From positions 10,414,501 through 10,478,500 of the forward strand of contig NC_057768.1 of assembly GCF_010389155.1 (NCBI RefSeq): 64,000 bases of DNA. Reading direction: 5' to 3'. Numbering within the stretch: the first letter of the stretch is position 1; each line of letters opens with the position of its first letter. The notes beneath the pieces were generated by a model. It was not told the origin of the DNA. It saw nothing but the letters and a program-made list of their open reading frames with translations, and made no database searches. The position numbers and the translations under genes are program-made. Positions 11,774 through 23,505 of the stretch are shown piece by piece. This stretch comes from Erigeron canadensis (lineage: Eukaryota > Streptophyta > Magnoliopsida > Asterales > Asteraceae).

Positions 11774-14222
11774 ATAAGAGTTTTCATAGGTGAGCGGTCA
11801 TTAAAACCAAATTTGTTTAAGAGATCTTTAACATATTTTCCTTGGTTTATGAAAATTCCATTTTTTGCCTGTTTTATTAGTAAACCCAGAAAATAGTTTA
11901 GTTCTCTACTAGACATTAATTCAGAAAACTTTTTACAAAGTCTTTCACTACTAGACCCAAATATGATATCATCTACATAAATTTGCACAAGTAGGATATC
12001 ACCTTTATAATTTCTCACAAACAAAGTCTTGTCTACATTACCTCTTTTGAATTTATTGGCCAAAAGAAATTTAGACAAAGTATCATACCATGCTCTTGAA
12101 GCTTGTTTTAACCCATAAAGAGCTTTATCAAGCTTGAACACATGATCAGGAAACTTTGAGCTTTCAAAACCTGGAGGTTGTTCAACATAAACTTCTTCTA
12201 ATTTCCCATTAGAATTGCACTTTTCACATCCATTTGATATTGAAACCTTTGTGAGCAGAGTAGGCCAAAAACATTCTGATTGCCTCTAATCTTGCCACGG
12301 GAGTAAAGGTCTCATCATAATCAAATCCATTTTCTTGTATGTAACCAAGAGCAACCAATCTCGCTTTGTTTCTGATCACAACACCCCTTTCAACCATTTT
12401 GTTTCTGTAAACCCATTTGGTGAAGGTCTCGGAACAAGTTCCCATACCTTGTTTCTTTCAATCTGTGTTAACTCATCTTGCATTGAATTTACCCAAGATG
12501 GATCTGCCAGAGCTTCAGCAACCTCAATTGGTTCCATCTTAATGACAAAATTAACAAACATGCAGAAATTGCCTGTTGCTTTTCATCTTGTTTTAACACC
12601 AAAAAGAGGATCACCAATGATTTAGTTGATTGGATGAGTTCTTGTCTATTTTGTAACATGAGTTAAATTGTTTGCAATTGGACCATCAGGCTGATTCAGA
12701 TTAATGGATTCAACATGATCAGCTTGAGGAATTGGTTGATCAGTCTGAACTAGAGTGGGGGAGTCTGAGTCAGCTTGGACAGGAACAAGATTTGTTTTCA
12801 TCAACAGGTGCAGAACCAGCTTGCATATTCTGAAAGATTGGAACACTCTCTTCTTCTTCAATAGGATACTCCTCCTGAGTTTGAGCATCCCCAGATTCAA
12901 CAAGTGGATTTGAGGGAGGCTCATTCTCAGGTGTAGCAAGTTCTTCAAAATTAAGATCTTCATCTTCTTTATGAGAGCTTCCAGAACTTCAACATCTTTC
13001 CTCAATTCTTACAAAGTTTGATGTAGCATATCCAAGAAGAATACCTTCATCAGCTTTCTCATCAAACTTTCCAATATGGTCTTTCTAATTAAGAATGTAA
13101 CAAGTGCTTCCAAACATTCTTAGGAAACCAATTTCTAGCTTTCTCCCCCTAAGAAGTTCATATGCAGTCTTCTGGTGCCTTTTCACAATAAGAGATCTAT
13201 TTTGGGTAAAGCAAGTTGTGTGCACTGCCTCAGCCCAGAAATGAGACTTCACATTGTTTTGAGCCATCATGGATCTAACAGCTTCAATAAGAATTTTGTT
13301 CCTTCTTTCTGCAACACCATTTTGTTGAGGAGTTATAGCAGCTGAGTGGACTTCTGAAATTCCCTTTTCACAACAAAACGAGTTAAGAGTGACATTCTTG
13401 AATTTAGTACCATTGTCATTTCTTTACTGTCTTATAGGCCTCTTGTAGAGAATTTCAGCTTGCTTAATGAAATGGATAATGTTGTTAGTAGCTTCACTCT
13501 TGTGCTTGAGAAAGAAGTCCTAGGTGTATCCTGAAAACTCATCAACTATGACCAGAGTGTATCTCATTCAAGTGAATGAAGGAGTACTTAATGGTCCAAA
13601 GAGATCCATATGAAGCGTATCTAAACAATTGTCAATGGTTAAGCGCGTTTTAGACTTAAAAGTAGATTTGTGATGTTTGCCTTTCTCACAAGCACCACAC
13701 AGCTTGTCCTTCTCATAGTTAATCACAGGAGGCCAGACACCAATTCTTTCTTATACAGCTTGTTGTTGATGTCTTTGAGATTCATATGAGACAGCCTCTT
13801 ATGCCACAACCAATTTAGCTCATCCTGAGATTTTGACATGAAACACACTTCTTTTGTAACAGTTGGATTTCTCATATCAAATGAGTACAAAGAATCATCC
13901 CTATTTTTAATAAGAACCACATTGCCTTCTAAATCAACAACAATAACCTTATCAGATCTAAATCTCACATCATAGCCAGTATCACACAATTGACTCACAC
14001 TAATTCAATTGTGCTTCAAATCATTTACATAAGAAACTCTTCTGAAAGTAAGGGGGCCATTTGAAAGTATACCAAATCCTTCGGTCTTTCCTTGAGAGTC
14101 ATCTCCAAAAGTAACATTAGGACCATCGTGAATCCTAAAGTTACATAGCGGAGACTTACATCCGGGCATATGCTTGGAACACCCACTGTCCAAGTGCCAG
14201 GTATTATCATCATGATTGCCCT
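11774..14222 (-). pseudogene. Copia element D: pol (protease, integrase, RT), truncated
   Basis: Minus-strand copia polyprotein in pieces. Protease: LDSGCSKHMPG near 14190, catalytic DSG kept. GAG-pre-integrase zinc region: WLWHKRLSHMNLKD near 13800. Integrase core: badly broken (13270-13720). Integrase tail: FWAEAVHTTCFTQNRSLIVKR near 13230. Reverse transcriptase: DPSWVNSMQDEL near 12490, [13 protein letters not shown] near 12360, and the YVDDIIFG catalytic motif near 11985, intact. The frame is lost several times. RNase H and the 3' LTR are missing because the CACTA terminus abuts at 11773. It is Sirevirus-like by similarity to copia A and B. Confidence 0.9.
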
Positions 14223-14224
14223 AC

Positions 14225-16690
14225 ATTTTCAATAAGAGATTAGTTCTTTTTGGGAACCCATCCAAGGATGGGTTCAGCAGAGCTGACCATCGGGTCTGAC
14301 TCTTATTGGGAAACAGAACTAGTACTCTTATCACTCTTAGACACCCATTGTTGCTTGATCTGACCTTTACCAGATTTGAAATTCTTTTTAGCAACATTTA
14401 GAGTATCCTTTTTAGCAAAACCTTTGCCTATTCCAGATTTCTTACATTCAATTCTTAATTTACTTTGATCAACAATTTTAGGATCAGACACATTTTCAAG
14501 TATAATATATTTTAAGAAATTTCACCAGTTCTGGACTCAACATATTTAGTGATCATTTTGTCTAAGTCAAGTTTGGTGTTGTTTGAAACAGACATAGTTT
14601 TGGCTTGTGACAAATTTCCTTGAGAACCAGACTTCTCATTCTTTGAAAGCTTAATTTTCTCTTTAGGAACACTATAATCTCTAACCTTTCTTTTGTTTCT
14701 TTTTGAGTTACCATTGTTTGTTTTAGGATTTGAATCTGACACAAATTGGGAAATGGTCAGCTTGGATAAGTCAAGACTTTCCTCAGGTTTTAACTAAATA
14801 ACCTTATCAGCTTCAGACACTACTTCAGCAATCGTTTGAGCAATAGTTTCAGGATCATCATACCCAATACCAGTTTTCTAAACCAACTTGGTTCGTTTAG
14901 ACTTTTTCCCTTTGCTTTAGACTTTGGGTGATGAAGGAGGCTGATAGCATGGCTCCATAGCACAAACCTCACTTATGGCTATGGCCCTATCATAGTTACT
15001 ATCAAAAATAGCTTGGATTTGATGAGGGATTTGGACATATACACACTTAGCTGTTCTCTTAGAAAAAATACACCATGAATCAGTTATGTGTATGATTTTC
15101 AAAAACTTTTCTTCTGCAGTTTTGGCTTCTTTAACTAAAATGGTGTTTAATTGTTTTTGAGCTTTAACTTCAGATTCCAGTTTTTCAATGGTGTGTTCTT
15201 TGGAACTAGCATCAAGTTTCTAAACATGTATTTCCTTTTTGAGTTCTTGATTAAAGTGTTTTTGTAAAAGAACCTCATCACCCAATCTATTAAGTCTGGA
15301 CAATTTCTCATTATCAGACAGATTGGAAAAAGAAATTACCTCTGGTGAAGCAGTCTGACTGGTGGATGCTAGTAAGCTGACTCAGATTGTTGTTGCATTT
15401 TAACAAGATCTTCAGCAAACTTCTGCACAGCTTCTTTAGCCATAAAACATTTGGCATCTTTATACAGTTCGTCATCAGATGACGTGGCACTTTCAACCCA
15501 GTCTTTGGCTAACAGACTCTTCTCACTTTTGTTCACCTTCTCAGTCAGCTTAACTACTTGTGCTTTTAAAGCTTTGTATTTTGTCTTAAGCTTTGAGTAT
15601 TTTTCACTTCTTTCACCTTTGGATGGCACAGCTTGAGAAGATTCTTTAAATCTGCAATCTCCAGCCATGTGTCCAGTTTTGCCACATCTGTAACAAGTGT
15701 CTTTGGACATGTCAAATGGCTTCTTCGTTTTATCAGCTTGGCCAGATTATCCTTTTCCTTTAAACTTACTAAAGGATCTCCTTCTGATCCTTTCAGCTAA
15801 CATAGTTACTTCATTAGCTAGATCATCACCATCAGATTCATCACACTTAGATTCATCACAAATAGAATTAGTGTTAGAAATCATTGGAACTTCATTATCA
15901 ACACAAGGAATGATCTCAATGCTTATTGAGCTAGGGTGTTCAGTCATAGAAGCAATAAGTGCAGCAGCAGGCTGACTATAAGAATCAGCCATAGCAATCA
16001 ACTTTTCAGCCTCTGAACACTCTTGGTTATAGAGCAACCCAAAGAGTCTAGGAAGATCAAGATCATGATAAACAGAACTTAACTTTACAGAGGAAATATA
16101 GTTATTCCATTTAGGTGGTAATGAGTCAAGAAATTTACTCTTTAAAATTTCATTTTTCTTAGTTATTCCAATAGCAGCTAAATCATTAAGTAAAGCATTA
16201 AAGCGGGTATGAGTGTTAGTCAAGGATTCATTTCTCAATGAGAAAAATCTCTCATACCTCCTGGTCAAAGTAGTAATGGTGGATTCCATGGAGGTAGAGC
16301 AACCCTCACACATGACAGTCAATGTCCCCACATTTTCTTAGCTGTAGAACACATTGTAATAGAATGGTAAAGGTCTTTGGGCACAGCTTGGATAATGAAA
16401 TTTCTAGCCTTCATATCCAAATTAGCAAATCTCCTATCCTTTTCCCCCCAATCTACCTTGTCCTTAACAATAGATTTGATTGTGGCAGGAATGGTTGGTT
16501 GACCCTCTCTGACCACAGCCTCTACCACAAGGGTTTGTGTAGGAACACAAGGACCATCCGCAAGGATGTCAGACATATTGTTATCGATAGATTCAAAGAA
16601 CAAAGATATTCGACTTTTCCACCCACTGAAGTCATCATTATCAAACATGGGTGGTCTGGTTGAAGAACCATTATCAATATAGGATGACAT
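14225..16690 (-). pseudogene. Copia element D: gag, broken
   Basis: The start MSSYIDNGSSTRPP is at 16690, about 100 bp after the primer site. It contains the UBN2-type gag core (RYERFFSLRNESLTNTHTRFN near 16240), a CCHC knuckle CYRCGKTGHMAGDC (near 15695), then a Lys/Ser-rich linker with several stops and frameshifts. Gag ends with TAA (14240-14242), 19 nt before the pol frame opens at GG (14219-14220). The long linker after the knuckle matches copia C. Non-functional. Confidence 0.88.
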
Positions 16691-16800
16691 AATGCTTTCT
16701 TGTTTAAAGAAAATAAGCAAGGATCTAGTCAAGTTAATCTTAAATCCTGCTCTAATTCCAATTGATTCGTCCCAAGGTGTCTCAATATACCAAAGTACAT

Positions 16801-17718
16801 TGAACACAAGATAGTTGTAGAGGGGGTGAATACAACTTTAAATTGATCTTTACAAACTTTTATAAAACATGTTTCAAAAATTCAGTTTATGTATTTTAAG
16901 AAGGTAATGAGCAGGAGTGATTGAAACAGTAAAGCAGTAAATGTAAAAGACATTCTTGCACACAGATTGTAATTTTCAATGTAACTCTTTATTAAAAAAT
17001 AATCTATACAAAGAATTACATGGTTGTTGTAGAAACAAGATAGTCTATAGATATCTAAACAACTCTCTGAAATGACAAATTACAATCAACAAGTTTCTAC
17101 TCAAGTGAATCAGCCAAAGCTGATTTCAGACAGACTAACCTGTGTGTAAGAGCATAGAAAACCTTATGTGAAGAATGATTCTCAGGAATGCCAAACATAT
17201 ACAATCAAGGAATGAGACTTTTATAGGCGAAAACCCTTCTTCTCTTGGTGCCACGTATTCTATTCCTGTTGGATGACAAAGGAATATTTTATTGTGCCTT
17301 TCTTGGTACTTGTGGTCCACAAAGTACTGCAGCACATTCTTCATCATCCAATGAGAGTATGGACACGAATATGTAAAACCAACCACCAACCTAGATTCTA
17401 GGAATCTTCCTAATCCCAAGTGTTTCCAAGCTGACTGTTAATCCCAAGCTAACTTTCACTGCCAACTTGGTCTTCTATTTTCAATCATCCTCTTTGACTT
17501 GGATTGAATGCTATAGCCGTTGTTGATGCAACTTGAACAACACTTGCTTGCATAAATTTACTATTACAAAGCATGAAGCATGATCTGGGCCAGAATCAGA
17601 TCGTCAGCTATGTCAGCTTAATCTGACCCAGATCAGATTACAAAAACCAAAAGATTATTAAATGTTTATCTATCAAATTTGTCATCACCAAATTTACAAT
17701 AAATATTAGGACTCAACA
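16801..17718 (-). mobile_element. 5' LTR of copia element D
   Basis: 918 bp. On the minus strand it runs TGTTGAGTCCTAATATT (17718) to CTATCTTGTGTTCA (16801). The primer site TGGTATATTGAGACACC follows 9 nt further in, an eroded form of the TGGTATCAGAGC initiator-Met site. There is no 3' partner in the window. Confidence 0.78.
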
Positions 17719-19190
17719 ATGTATAAGTGTTAATGTAAATGTAAATAAATAAAAAACGTATAACTATTGATCTACTCTCACTTTTTTTTTATCTGTTTTG
17801 ACTTTTGAGTCAATGAATGTTTGGTAAAACTAGAAAATCAACTAAGCCTAGTTTTTTTAATTAACGGGCTTTAGTGAAAACATTATATACTTGTTATAGA
17901 AGTTCTTTACTAAATGTCAATATTCTAGTAGTGCATATTAGATCAAACTATGGTAATACGTCTTATTATTATATTATAGCTTTTTTTAAGAGGAGAAAAC
18001 AAATGTGTCATATGATCATCATCTTATCTTAATATATACTATAAGACAGTTGAACTAATGACTAATTAATCAATCACATTGTTCGATTTCATCAAACTGA
18101 CTTTTGATGATGTCATCATTTAAATAAACTACAAATTAAAAATCCTAATAATCATTATCCAAATATATTATTATACTAATATTTATATTAGTTTGTAGAA
18201 AAAATCTTATTAATTTACACTTTTTTGTTTTTCATAAATAATTTACACTTTTTAGCCCTGAATACTTAATTTATATTTATTTTTAGCCATCAACTTGAGA
18301 GAATTTTTTTAAATTTACAATCATTTAGTTAAATAAAAAAAATTTAACATATGAAATATTTTCTAAAAAAAATTATTTGAAAACCTAATGACTTATTAAC
18401 AAATATTAGAAGAGTCCTAATTGTTATCAAAGAATATAAAAACAATCCAAATTGTTATCATATTATCATAGAACAAGTGATTGAAAATAAACATATGCGT
18501 GTTGTGAACGTGCATCATGATTAAATACATATATTTATATTTTAATTCTTAATTTTTTTTTCCTAATAATATCACATTATGAATACATTTGTTTCAAAAT
18601 ATATTATAATGGAGAAATTATTATATATAGCATGTACCTTGTGGAATGACTACAACAAACAATTCCATCAATATGTCTAGGCTAATAATGACAGTGAGGA
18701 ACCTATGATTATTGTAGTACAACTTACAAAATATAACACTTAAAACCGTGTTTTTTTAAAATTGTAAACTTTTATGACTTAAATGTATGAAGATCTAATA
18801 TTGTTAATATCGTAAATTTCGTGTTTAGTGTTGGACACGGGTCTAAAATATAGTAAAAACTCTATTATCTTGTAGTAATAACATGTTTACCAATGAAGCA
18901 TTAATCCATACATAATGTAACATATCACCAAACATTAAACATTGATATAATGTAGCATTAATCCATACATCATGTAACATATCACCAAACATTATTAATA
19001 TTAATATAGATAAGAATTCATAACAATATTACAATTAATACCATTAATTAAAATACATGCAATGATCAATTAAAACTACTCGTATTAAATTAAACACTTG
19101 ATCAATTTTTATTGTTACAATAGCAAACTCACACACCATTAACAATTTCAAACACCAGATTAATCTTATTGTGAATTCATTCATGTTTAG
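17719..19190. other. AT-rich intergenic DNA downstream of the BAHD gene
   Basis: No ORF or RNA gene that I can support. It is very AT-rich, with scattered poly-A and poly-T. It contains one clear direct duplication (listed separately). The last 100 bp would hold the BAHD 3' UTR and polyadenylation signal, but I cannot pinpoint the signal. Confidence 0.5.
18898..18994 (+). repeat. Direct repeat, two 40-bp copies
   Basis: Copies at 18898-18937 and 18955-18994 share GCATTAATCCATACAT, one base differing at the next position, then ATGTAACATATCACCAAACA. A simple tandem duplication in intergenic DNA. Confidence 0.85.
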
Positions 19191-20549
19191 CTACTCAGAA
19201 CTGAGAGCACTTATGAACTCCTCGTCACGCTCAAGATCCATTATGGCATCGGGCAATAAACAAATCTCTACATCTACGCTCCCGCCTCCCTCCGGACCCG
19301 GATACATTATCATTATCCCGTCCGCTTTGTTAGCAAGCCCACTTCTAACCGTTATGGGTTTCCCTAGCCCGAATTCACACCCGTAAATATCAAACCTGGG
19401 TGAGTTCGTAACGCGCACCACGTTCGAACGGTCCAACCCATTCATTTTAACCACTACTGGGTTTCTAATCCATTTCTCCATCCCTTTTTTTACCGCTGCA
19501 TCGTCGTGGTTTGTAACCGCTTCATCTAATTTCATTGCAGCCCATCCGAGCCCATTTGTCATTAAATCTTTTACAGTTGTTGTCCCGCATACTACATCAA
19601 TGGGGCAGCCAAGATAATCCTCAGATAAAGGCGGATTCATCCTGGGCCGGTTATTAACAGGAAGTGTACAAAATGTGTCACTATCTGCTGGTAGGCGTCG
19701 TGCTCGAGTTACACACCTCCATAAAAGAGCGGACAATGCTTTTAAACTAGAAATCTTTTGCGTATCGGATTCAGCATTTGCTTTTTTCTTAAGCCTTGCT
19801 ACCGAAGCAGATGAGAAACTGAAAAACCTCTTGAGTACTAGATTAGGCATTTGTTCGGGTCGTTCAATAAATTGATCTTGGTGTGTGAACGGAAGATTCC
19901 GAATAAGATCGGAACCTCTCTTGATTACTGGTGGGCGTGAAATAATGCCAATTTGATCTTTAGATTTAAAAAGTTCACTCCAAGAAGACATGAAATGCCA
20001 GAGAGATGTTCCGTCCACGAAAAGGTGGGTAACCGAGACACCAATGAAGATCCCATCGGTTAGCTCAGTCACCTTAATAGACAAAAAAGGCAATGTATGA
20101 CCATCATGACTAATAGCATCGTTGAGGTCAAAAAACGAATCAACGATCAATGGTACATACGTAGGGCTGAGTACATCTGATATAGTGGTGTCTGTCTTTG
20201 CGTAAATAAACTTGACCCCTGGGCTGTTCTCAGGGTCTAAATAGATGACATATGAAGCTGGGCTATCTTGTATTCGAGTTGCTAAACGGGCTGCAAGCGG
20301 GTGAAAATGAGTGAGTGTTGCTGACAAAGAGTGTTTGAGGTCATCCAAGTAAGACGTTTTGGAGAAATCTTTATTTTCGGGTGATGATGGTTTTGCGAAA
20401 AGGAGACCTTGTTGGGTGTATCTAAAGTTGAGGCGGAGAAGCTCGTTGGCTGTGAAATAGAGAGGCTCCTTTGGCTCTGGTGAGAGGTCGTGCAACGGTT
20501 TGATTAAGCACTCTGATACAAGTGTTACCGTTGATGGCTGCGAAGTCAT
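19191..20549 (-). CDS. BAHD-family acyltransferase (At3g50280-like clade), intact
   Basis: 452 aa in one exon, the normal BAHD length. These cytosolic enzymes move an acyl group from an acyl-CoA thioester to an alcohol or amine of a specialised metabolite. The catalytic HxxxD motif is HLFVD at residues 175-179 (His175 as general base, followed by Gly180). The structural motif near the C-terminus is EFGLG (392-396) followed by KP, instead of the usual DFGWG. That variant, with YPGPEGGGSVDVE (416-428), is typical of the uncharacterised At3g50280-like clade, which also includes EPS1, the isochorismoyl-glutamate lyase of salicylate synthesis. Family assignment is firm, but substrate and acyl donor cannot be read from sequence. 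The start ATG at 20549 follows a short leader and a TATA box about 100 bp upstream. No stops or frameshifts, so it appears functional. Its 5' end is duplicated at 21868-22310. Confidence 0.95.
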   Translation of the reverse strand: MTSQPSTVTLVSECLIKPLHDLSPEPKEPLYFTANELLRLNFRYTQQGLLFAKPSSPENKDFSKTSYLDDLKHSLSATLTHFHPLAARLATRIQDSPASYVIYLDPENSPGVKFIYAKTDTTISDVLSPTYVPLIVDSFFDLNDAISHDGHTLPFLSIKVTELTDGIFIGVSVTHLFVDGTSLWHFMSSWSELFKSKDQIGIISRPPVIKRGSDLIRNLPFTHQDQFIERPEQMPNLVLKRFFSFSSASVARLKKKANAESDTQKISSLKALSALLWRCVTRARRLPADSDTFCTLPVNNRPRMNPPLSEDYLGCPIDVVCGTTTVKDLMTNGLGWAAMKLDEAVTNHDDAAVKKGMEKWIRNPVVVKMNGLDRSNVVRVTNSPRFDIYGCEFGLGKPITVRSGLANKADGIMIMYPGPEGGGSVDVEICLLPDAIMDLERDEEFISALSSE

Positions 20550-20650
20550 TGTCGATGACAGATTACGTATGAATGTGTGGGAGTTTTTTTTTTTTTTTTG
20601 TTAACACACAAATATTTGGTCGTAAGTGATGAACTTTGTAATAATAGATC

Positions 20651-20658
20651 TATATATA
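20651..20658 (-). promoter_or_regulatory. TATA box of the BAHD gene
   Basis: TATATATA, about 100 bp upstream of the ATG on the minus strand. The inferred start site is near 20620. The leader contains a 17-base A tract (T tract 20584-20600 on the plus strand). The same TATA region is present in the duplicated copy near 22060. Confidence 0.6.
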
Positions 20659-21867
20659 AACATGGGATAATATTAGCGACACTGAACTATCTTTTTCACC
20701 CAAATAATAATTAGGAAGTAACTATTTTCAAACATCACCATGAATATCTCCTAGACTTCTACATTAATTATGGAGCCAATTTTTAATCCTTACTGTTGCT
20801 TATTCCCCCCAACAAAATAAAATAATATTAGCGACACTTAACTATCTCTTTCACCCAATGTGTTTGGTTAACTATCGACAATTTCTAATATTAGTTATTT
20901 GCTCATGAGTAATATTAGTTATTTGTTAAAAAATTGATCTACCGAAGCCGACACTTAACTATCTCTTTCATGGTAGATCAATTTATCGACAATTTTTAAT
21001 ACTATTTGTTAAATCATACTATTGCTTAACCATCGACAATTTTTAATCGATCAATAGATGACTCGCATATGAAGATTCAGTATTCAAGGAACATTTGGGG
21101 ATCCTTTAAAGTTATAAAAATCTTTGTTAATAAAGTTGAAAACTTTGATCATTGGTTTAAAACCAGTAGTCAATATTAAGAAGTTATATTTGAATGTTGA
21201 CTTTTGATTTTAATTAAAATGTCAAGAATTTTTAACATAAGATTTAACATTTTTAACAATTTACTTGCGCATAGTGAGAACGACAAAACATTACTCGCAT
21301 TTATAATTTATTTGTAAAGTTTTATCACGGATGCATTACATTTGGTAGAAAAAGTTCGACAAACCTCAATAATTATGAAAAAATGACTAACTAAATGACT
21401 AACTTCTTATTTGATCCAGTTGACATTGTAATTATAAAAACCTAGATCAATGTGAACGTATTCATAACGAACTTAACCAAGTTTTTGCATTTGAATTTAT
21501 ATCAATGTTAATTTAATTTATAATATGTAACATTTACCTAAACTTATATGACTTTTTTTACTAGATATAATTTGCAATGATTTAGTATAAAATAAGATAT
21601 AAACGTGCAACGCACAAGGTTTAAACTAGTATATAATATATCTTTTAGAAATTATTAAGCATTTAATAGATAATAATTAACTTTAAAATTATTTATCTTA
21701 TTTAAAAATCAAAAAATTTGATATAATAAGTATAGTGAAATGTTCATTTGAAAAATAAAAAAGTATGTAAAAATTATAAAACTAACCATACACTATGATC
21801 TGAATTTAACACAATGTGTTTTAATTGTACTTTTTATAGTATTTTTATTGTGTAATCTAAAAAACAT
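20659..21867. other. Upstream intergenic region of the BAHD gene with short repeats
   Basis: No gene seen. A segment of about 35 bp built on ATTAGCGACACTTAACTATC and a TTTCACCC-like tail occurs three times (20666-20705, 20823-20860, and partly 20947-20972). The region is otherwise AT-rich. A possible Helitron 3' end lies at 21601-21630. Confidence 0.45.
21601..21630 (+). mobile_element. Possible Helitron 3' terminus
   Basis: A short hairpin GTGC-aac-GCAC (21605-21615) followed 10 nt later by CTAG (21626-21629) and T. Helitrons end with a small hairpin then CTRR, and insert next to T. No 5' TC terminus was identified, so this is weak. Confidence 0.3.
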
Positions 21868-22310
21868 TGGGTGTGAAATGGAGAGGCTCCTTAATTAGGC
21901 TCAGGTGAGAGGTCGTGCAATGGTTTGATTAAGCACTCTGATACAAGTGTTACCGTTGACGGCTGCGAAGTCATTGTCGATGACATATTACCTATGAATG
22001 TGTTTTTTTTTTTAAACACACAAATGTTTGGTCTTAAGTGCTGAACTTCGTAATAGATCTATATATAAACATGGGAATATATTAGCGACACTTCACTACG
22101 GCTAATGTTATCTCTTTCACTCAAATAATAATTAAGAATTGACTATTTTCAAACATCACCGTGAATATCACCTAGACTCCTACATTATATATGGAGCCAA
22201 TTTCTAAGCCTTATTATTGTTTATTCCGACCAACAAAATAAAATACCTAGATCAGTTATCACTTGCACATGAAGATTCAGTATTCAAAAAACATTATCTA
22301 CCAGGTGAAA
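21868..22310 (-). pseudogene. Duplicated 5' end and promoter of the BAHD gene, dead
   Basis: Segment 21868-22244 is a diverged copy of 20449-20823. It includes the first codons (ATG at 21974, peptide MTSQPSTVTLVSECLIKPLH identical to the intact gene), the leader with its A tract, the TATA box region and upstream sequence. After SPEP the frame hits a TAA (an ATTAA change where the gene has KEP), and homology ends at about 21868. A further matching word, ATGAAGATTCAGTATTCAA, at 22267-22285 matches 21070-21088, so the copied block may have been longer. The rest of the gene is absent. Confidence 0.88.
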
Positions 22311-22763
22311 CTCCAAAAGTATACATGCGTCTTCCAAGTTCCAAAGAATGATTTTGGTTTGAGATCAACTTTACGGATAAAGTTAAAATTTTAATAATTA
22401 GATTAAATCAATAATCAAGACTAAAAGACTATGTTTGATTTTTGATTTATGATATTAATTCGAAGGTCAAAATTTTAAATTTATTTTTAAATTTAAAGGA
22501 TTCTAATCGATATAATTATTGAAAAGACATATTCTACCAAGGTATATATATTAAATTAAATTATACCTTCAGATTTCATTTTTTAAAAATATTTACTTTG
22601 GTTTTTTAAACTAAACATTAACAAATAACATGTCATATTTTTACAAATTGTGTTATTGTGATAGTGGCCTAAGGGATTTTATGATATATACCTTTCATCT
22701 AATATTTCTCTTTCAAAATTTATCAAAAGCATATGATTGTAACAAATTACTCGTAGTAAATTT
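22311..22763. other. AT-rich DNA left of the copia composite
   Basis: No gene or recognisable repeat. It ends in AATTT (22759-22763), one base different from GATTT at 44336-44340, which is the likely target-site duplication of the composite. Confidence 0.5.
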
Positions 22764-23389
22764 TGTTGAGTCTTGGATTCGCTGAAAAGACTTGTTCGCT
22801 GACGTATGTCGTCAGCGAGTCCAGTGACTCTCTTCAGCAGGTTGTATGCTGCCCAAATTGTTGGTCAAGGCGAGAAGATTTCAAACCAGATGAAGATGAG
22901 AGCCACATTGCGGTTCTTCCAACTGTAAAATACCTTATATGGCAAAGATACAAGTTGGGACCAAAACAAGGGTTTTCCCTCTCATACCCGTTTTGGTAAA
23001 GAAGACAAGGGCTCTTGCAAGGAAGTGCAAGGAGCCAATGGGATGTTGACAACCACCATCTATCACCATCAAAGGAAGGCTGTGTTGCCCTAATTCCTCC
23101 TCTATATAAAGCAACACAGCCGCATTGTATCAAGTGTGTTTGTCACCTCTAAAGTGTGTGTCACTTGAAATTGTTTAAGATTTTAGTGTGTCTAGTCTTA
23201 GCAATTACTTTGTTCATTTGTATTCTTGTAAGTCATGTTTGTAATATCGACCATGTATTCATCGTTTAATCAATGATACATATGATTATACTTGCATAGA
23301 TTTATTACATTTGAACTTGTCATTGTTCTTGTTGTTTACTTTCTTGTCTAGCTTAATTATAATATAAGTTGTGCATTCGTTGACTGTTA
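22764..23389 (+). repeat. LTR1 (5' LTR of copia A)
   Basis: 626 bp. It starts TGTTGAGTCTTGG and ends CGTTGACTGTTA, then AA and the primer site TGGTATCAGAGCC at 23392. The TATA box TATATAAA is at 23103-23110. Near the start is a perfect 9-bp inverted repeat TCGCTGACG/CGTCAGCGA (about 22797-22819). The reading frames it contains are not genes. Confidence 0.88.
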
Positions 23390-23391
23390 AA

Positions 23392-23404
23392 TGGTATCAG
23401 AGCC
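23392..23404 (+). promoter_or_regulatory. Primer-binding site (initiator-Met tRNA) of copia A
   Basis: TGGTATCAGAGCC, the standard plant copia site complementary to the 3' end of initiator tRNA-Met, two bases after the LTR. Confidence 0.85.
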
Positions 23405-23505
23405 ACCATTCCTAAATCATTGAAACAAAATTTGTTTGCCTTCTTGTGTTTACATTAATTCTCTGTTCTTTTTTCTTCTTAAAATCATTTCTTTAAAACA
23501 AGAAC

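Noticed and set aside
11681..11896. Plus-strand frame of 71 codons
   Set aside because: It spans CACTA subterminal repeats and the antisense of a copia reverse transcriptase, so it is not a gene.
22763..23133. Overlapping frames on both strands of LTR1 (similar ones in LTR4)
   Set aside because: They lie wholly in LTR U3/R sequence, match no protein and are not conserved in LTR2.
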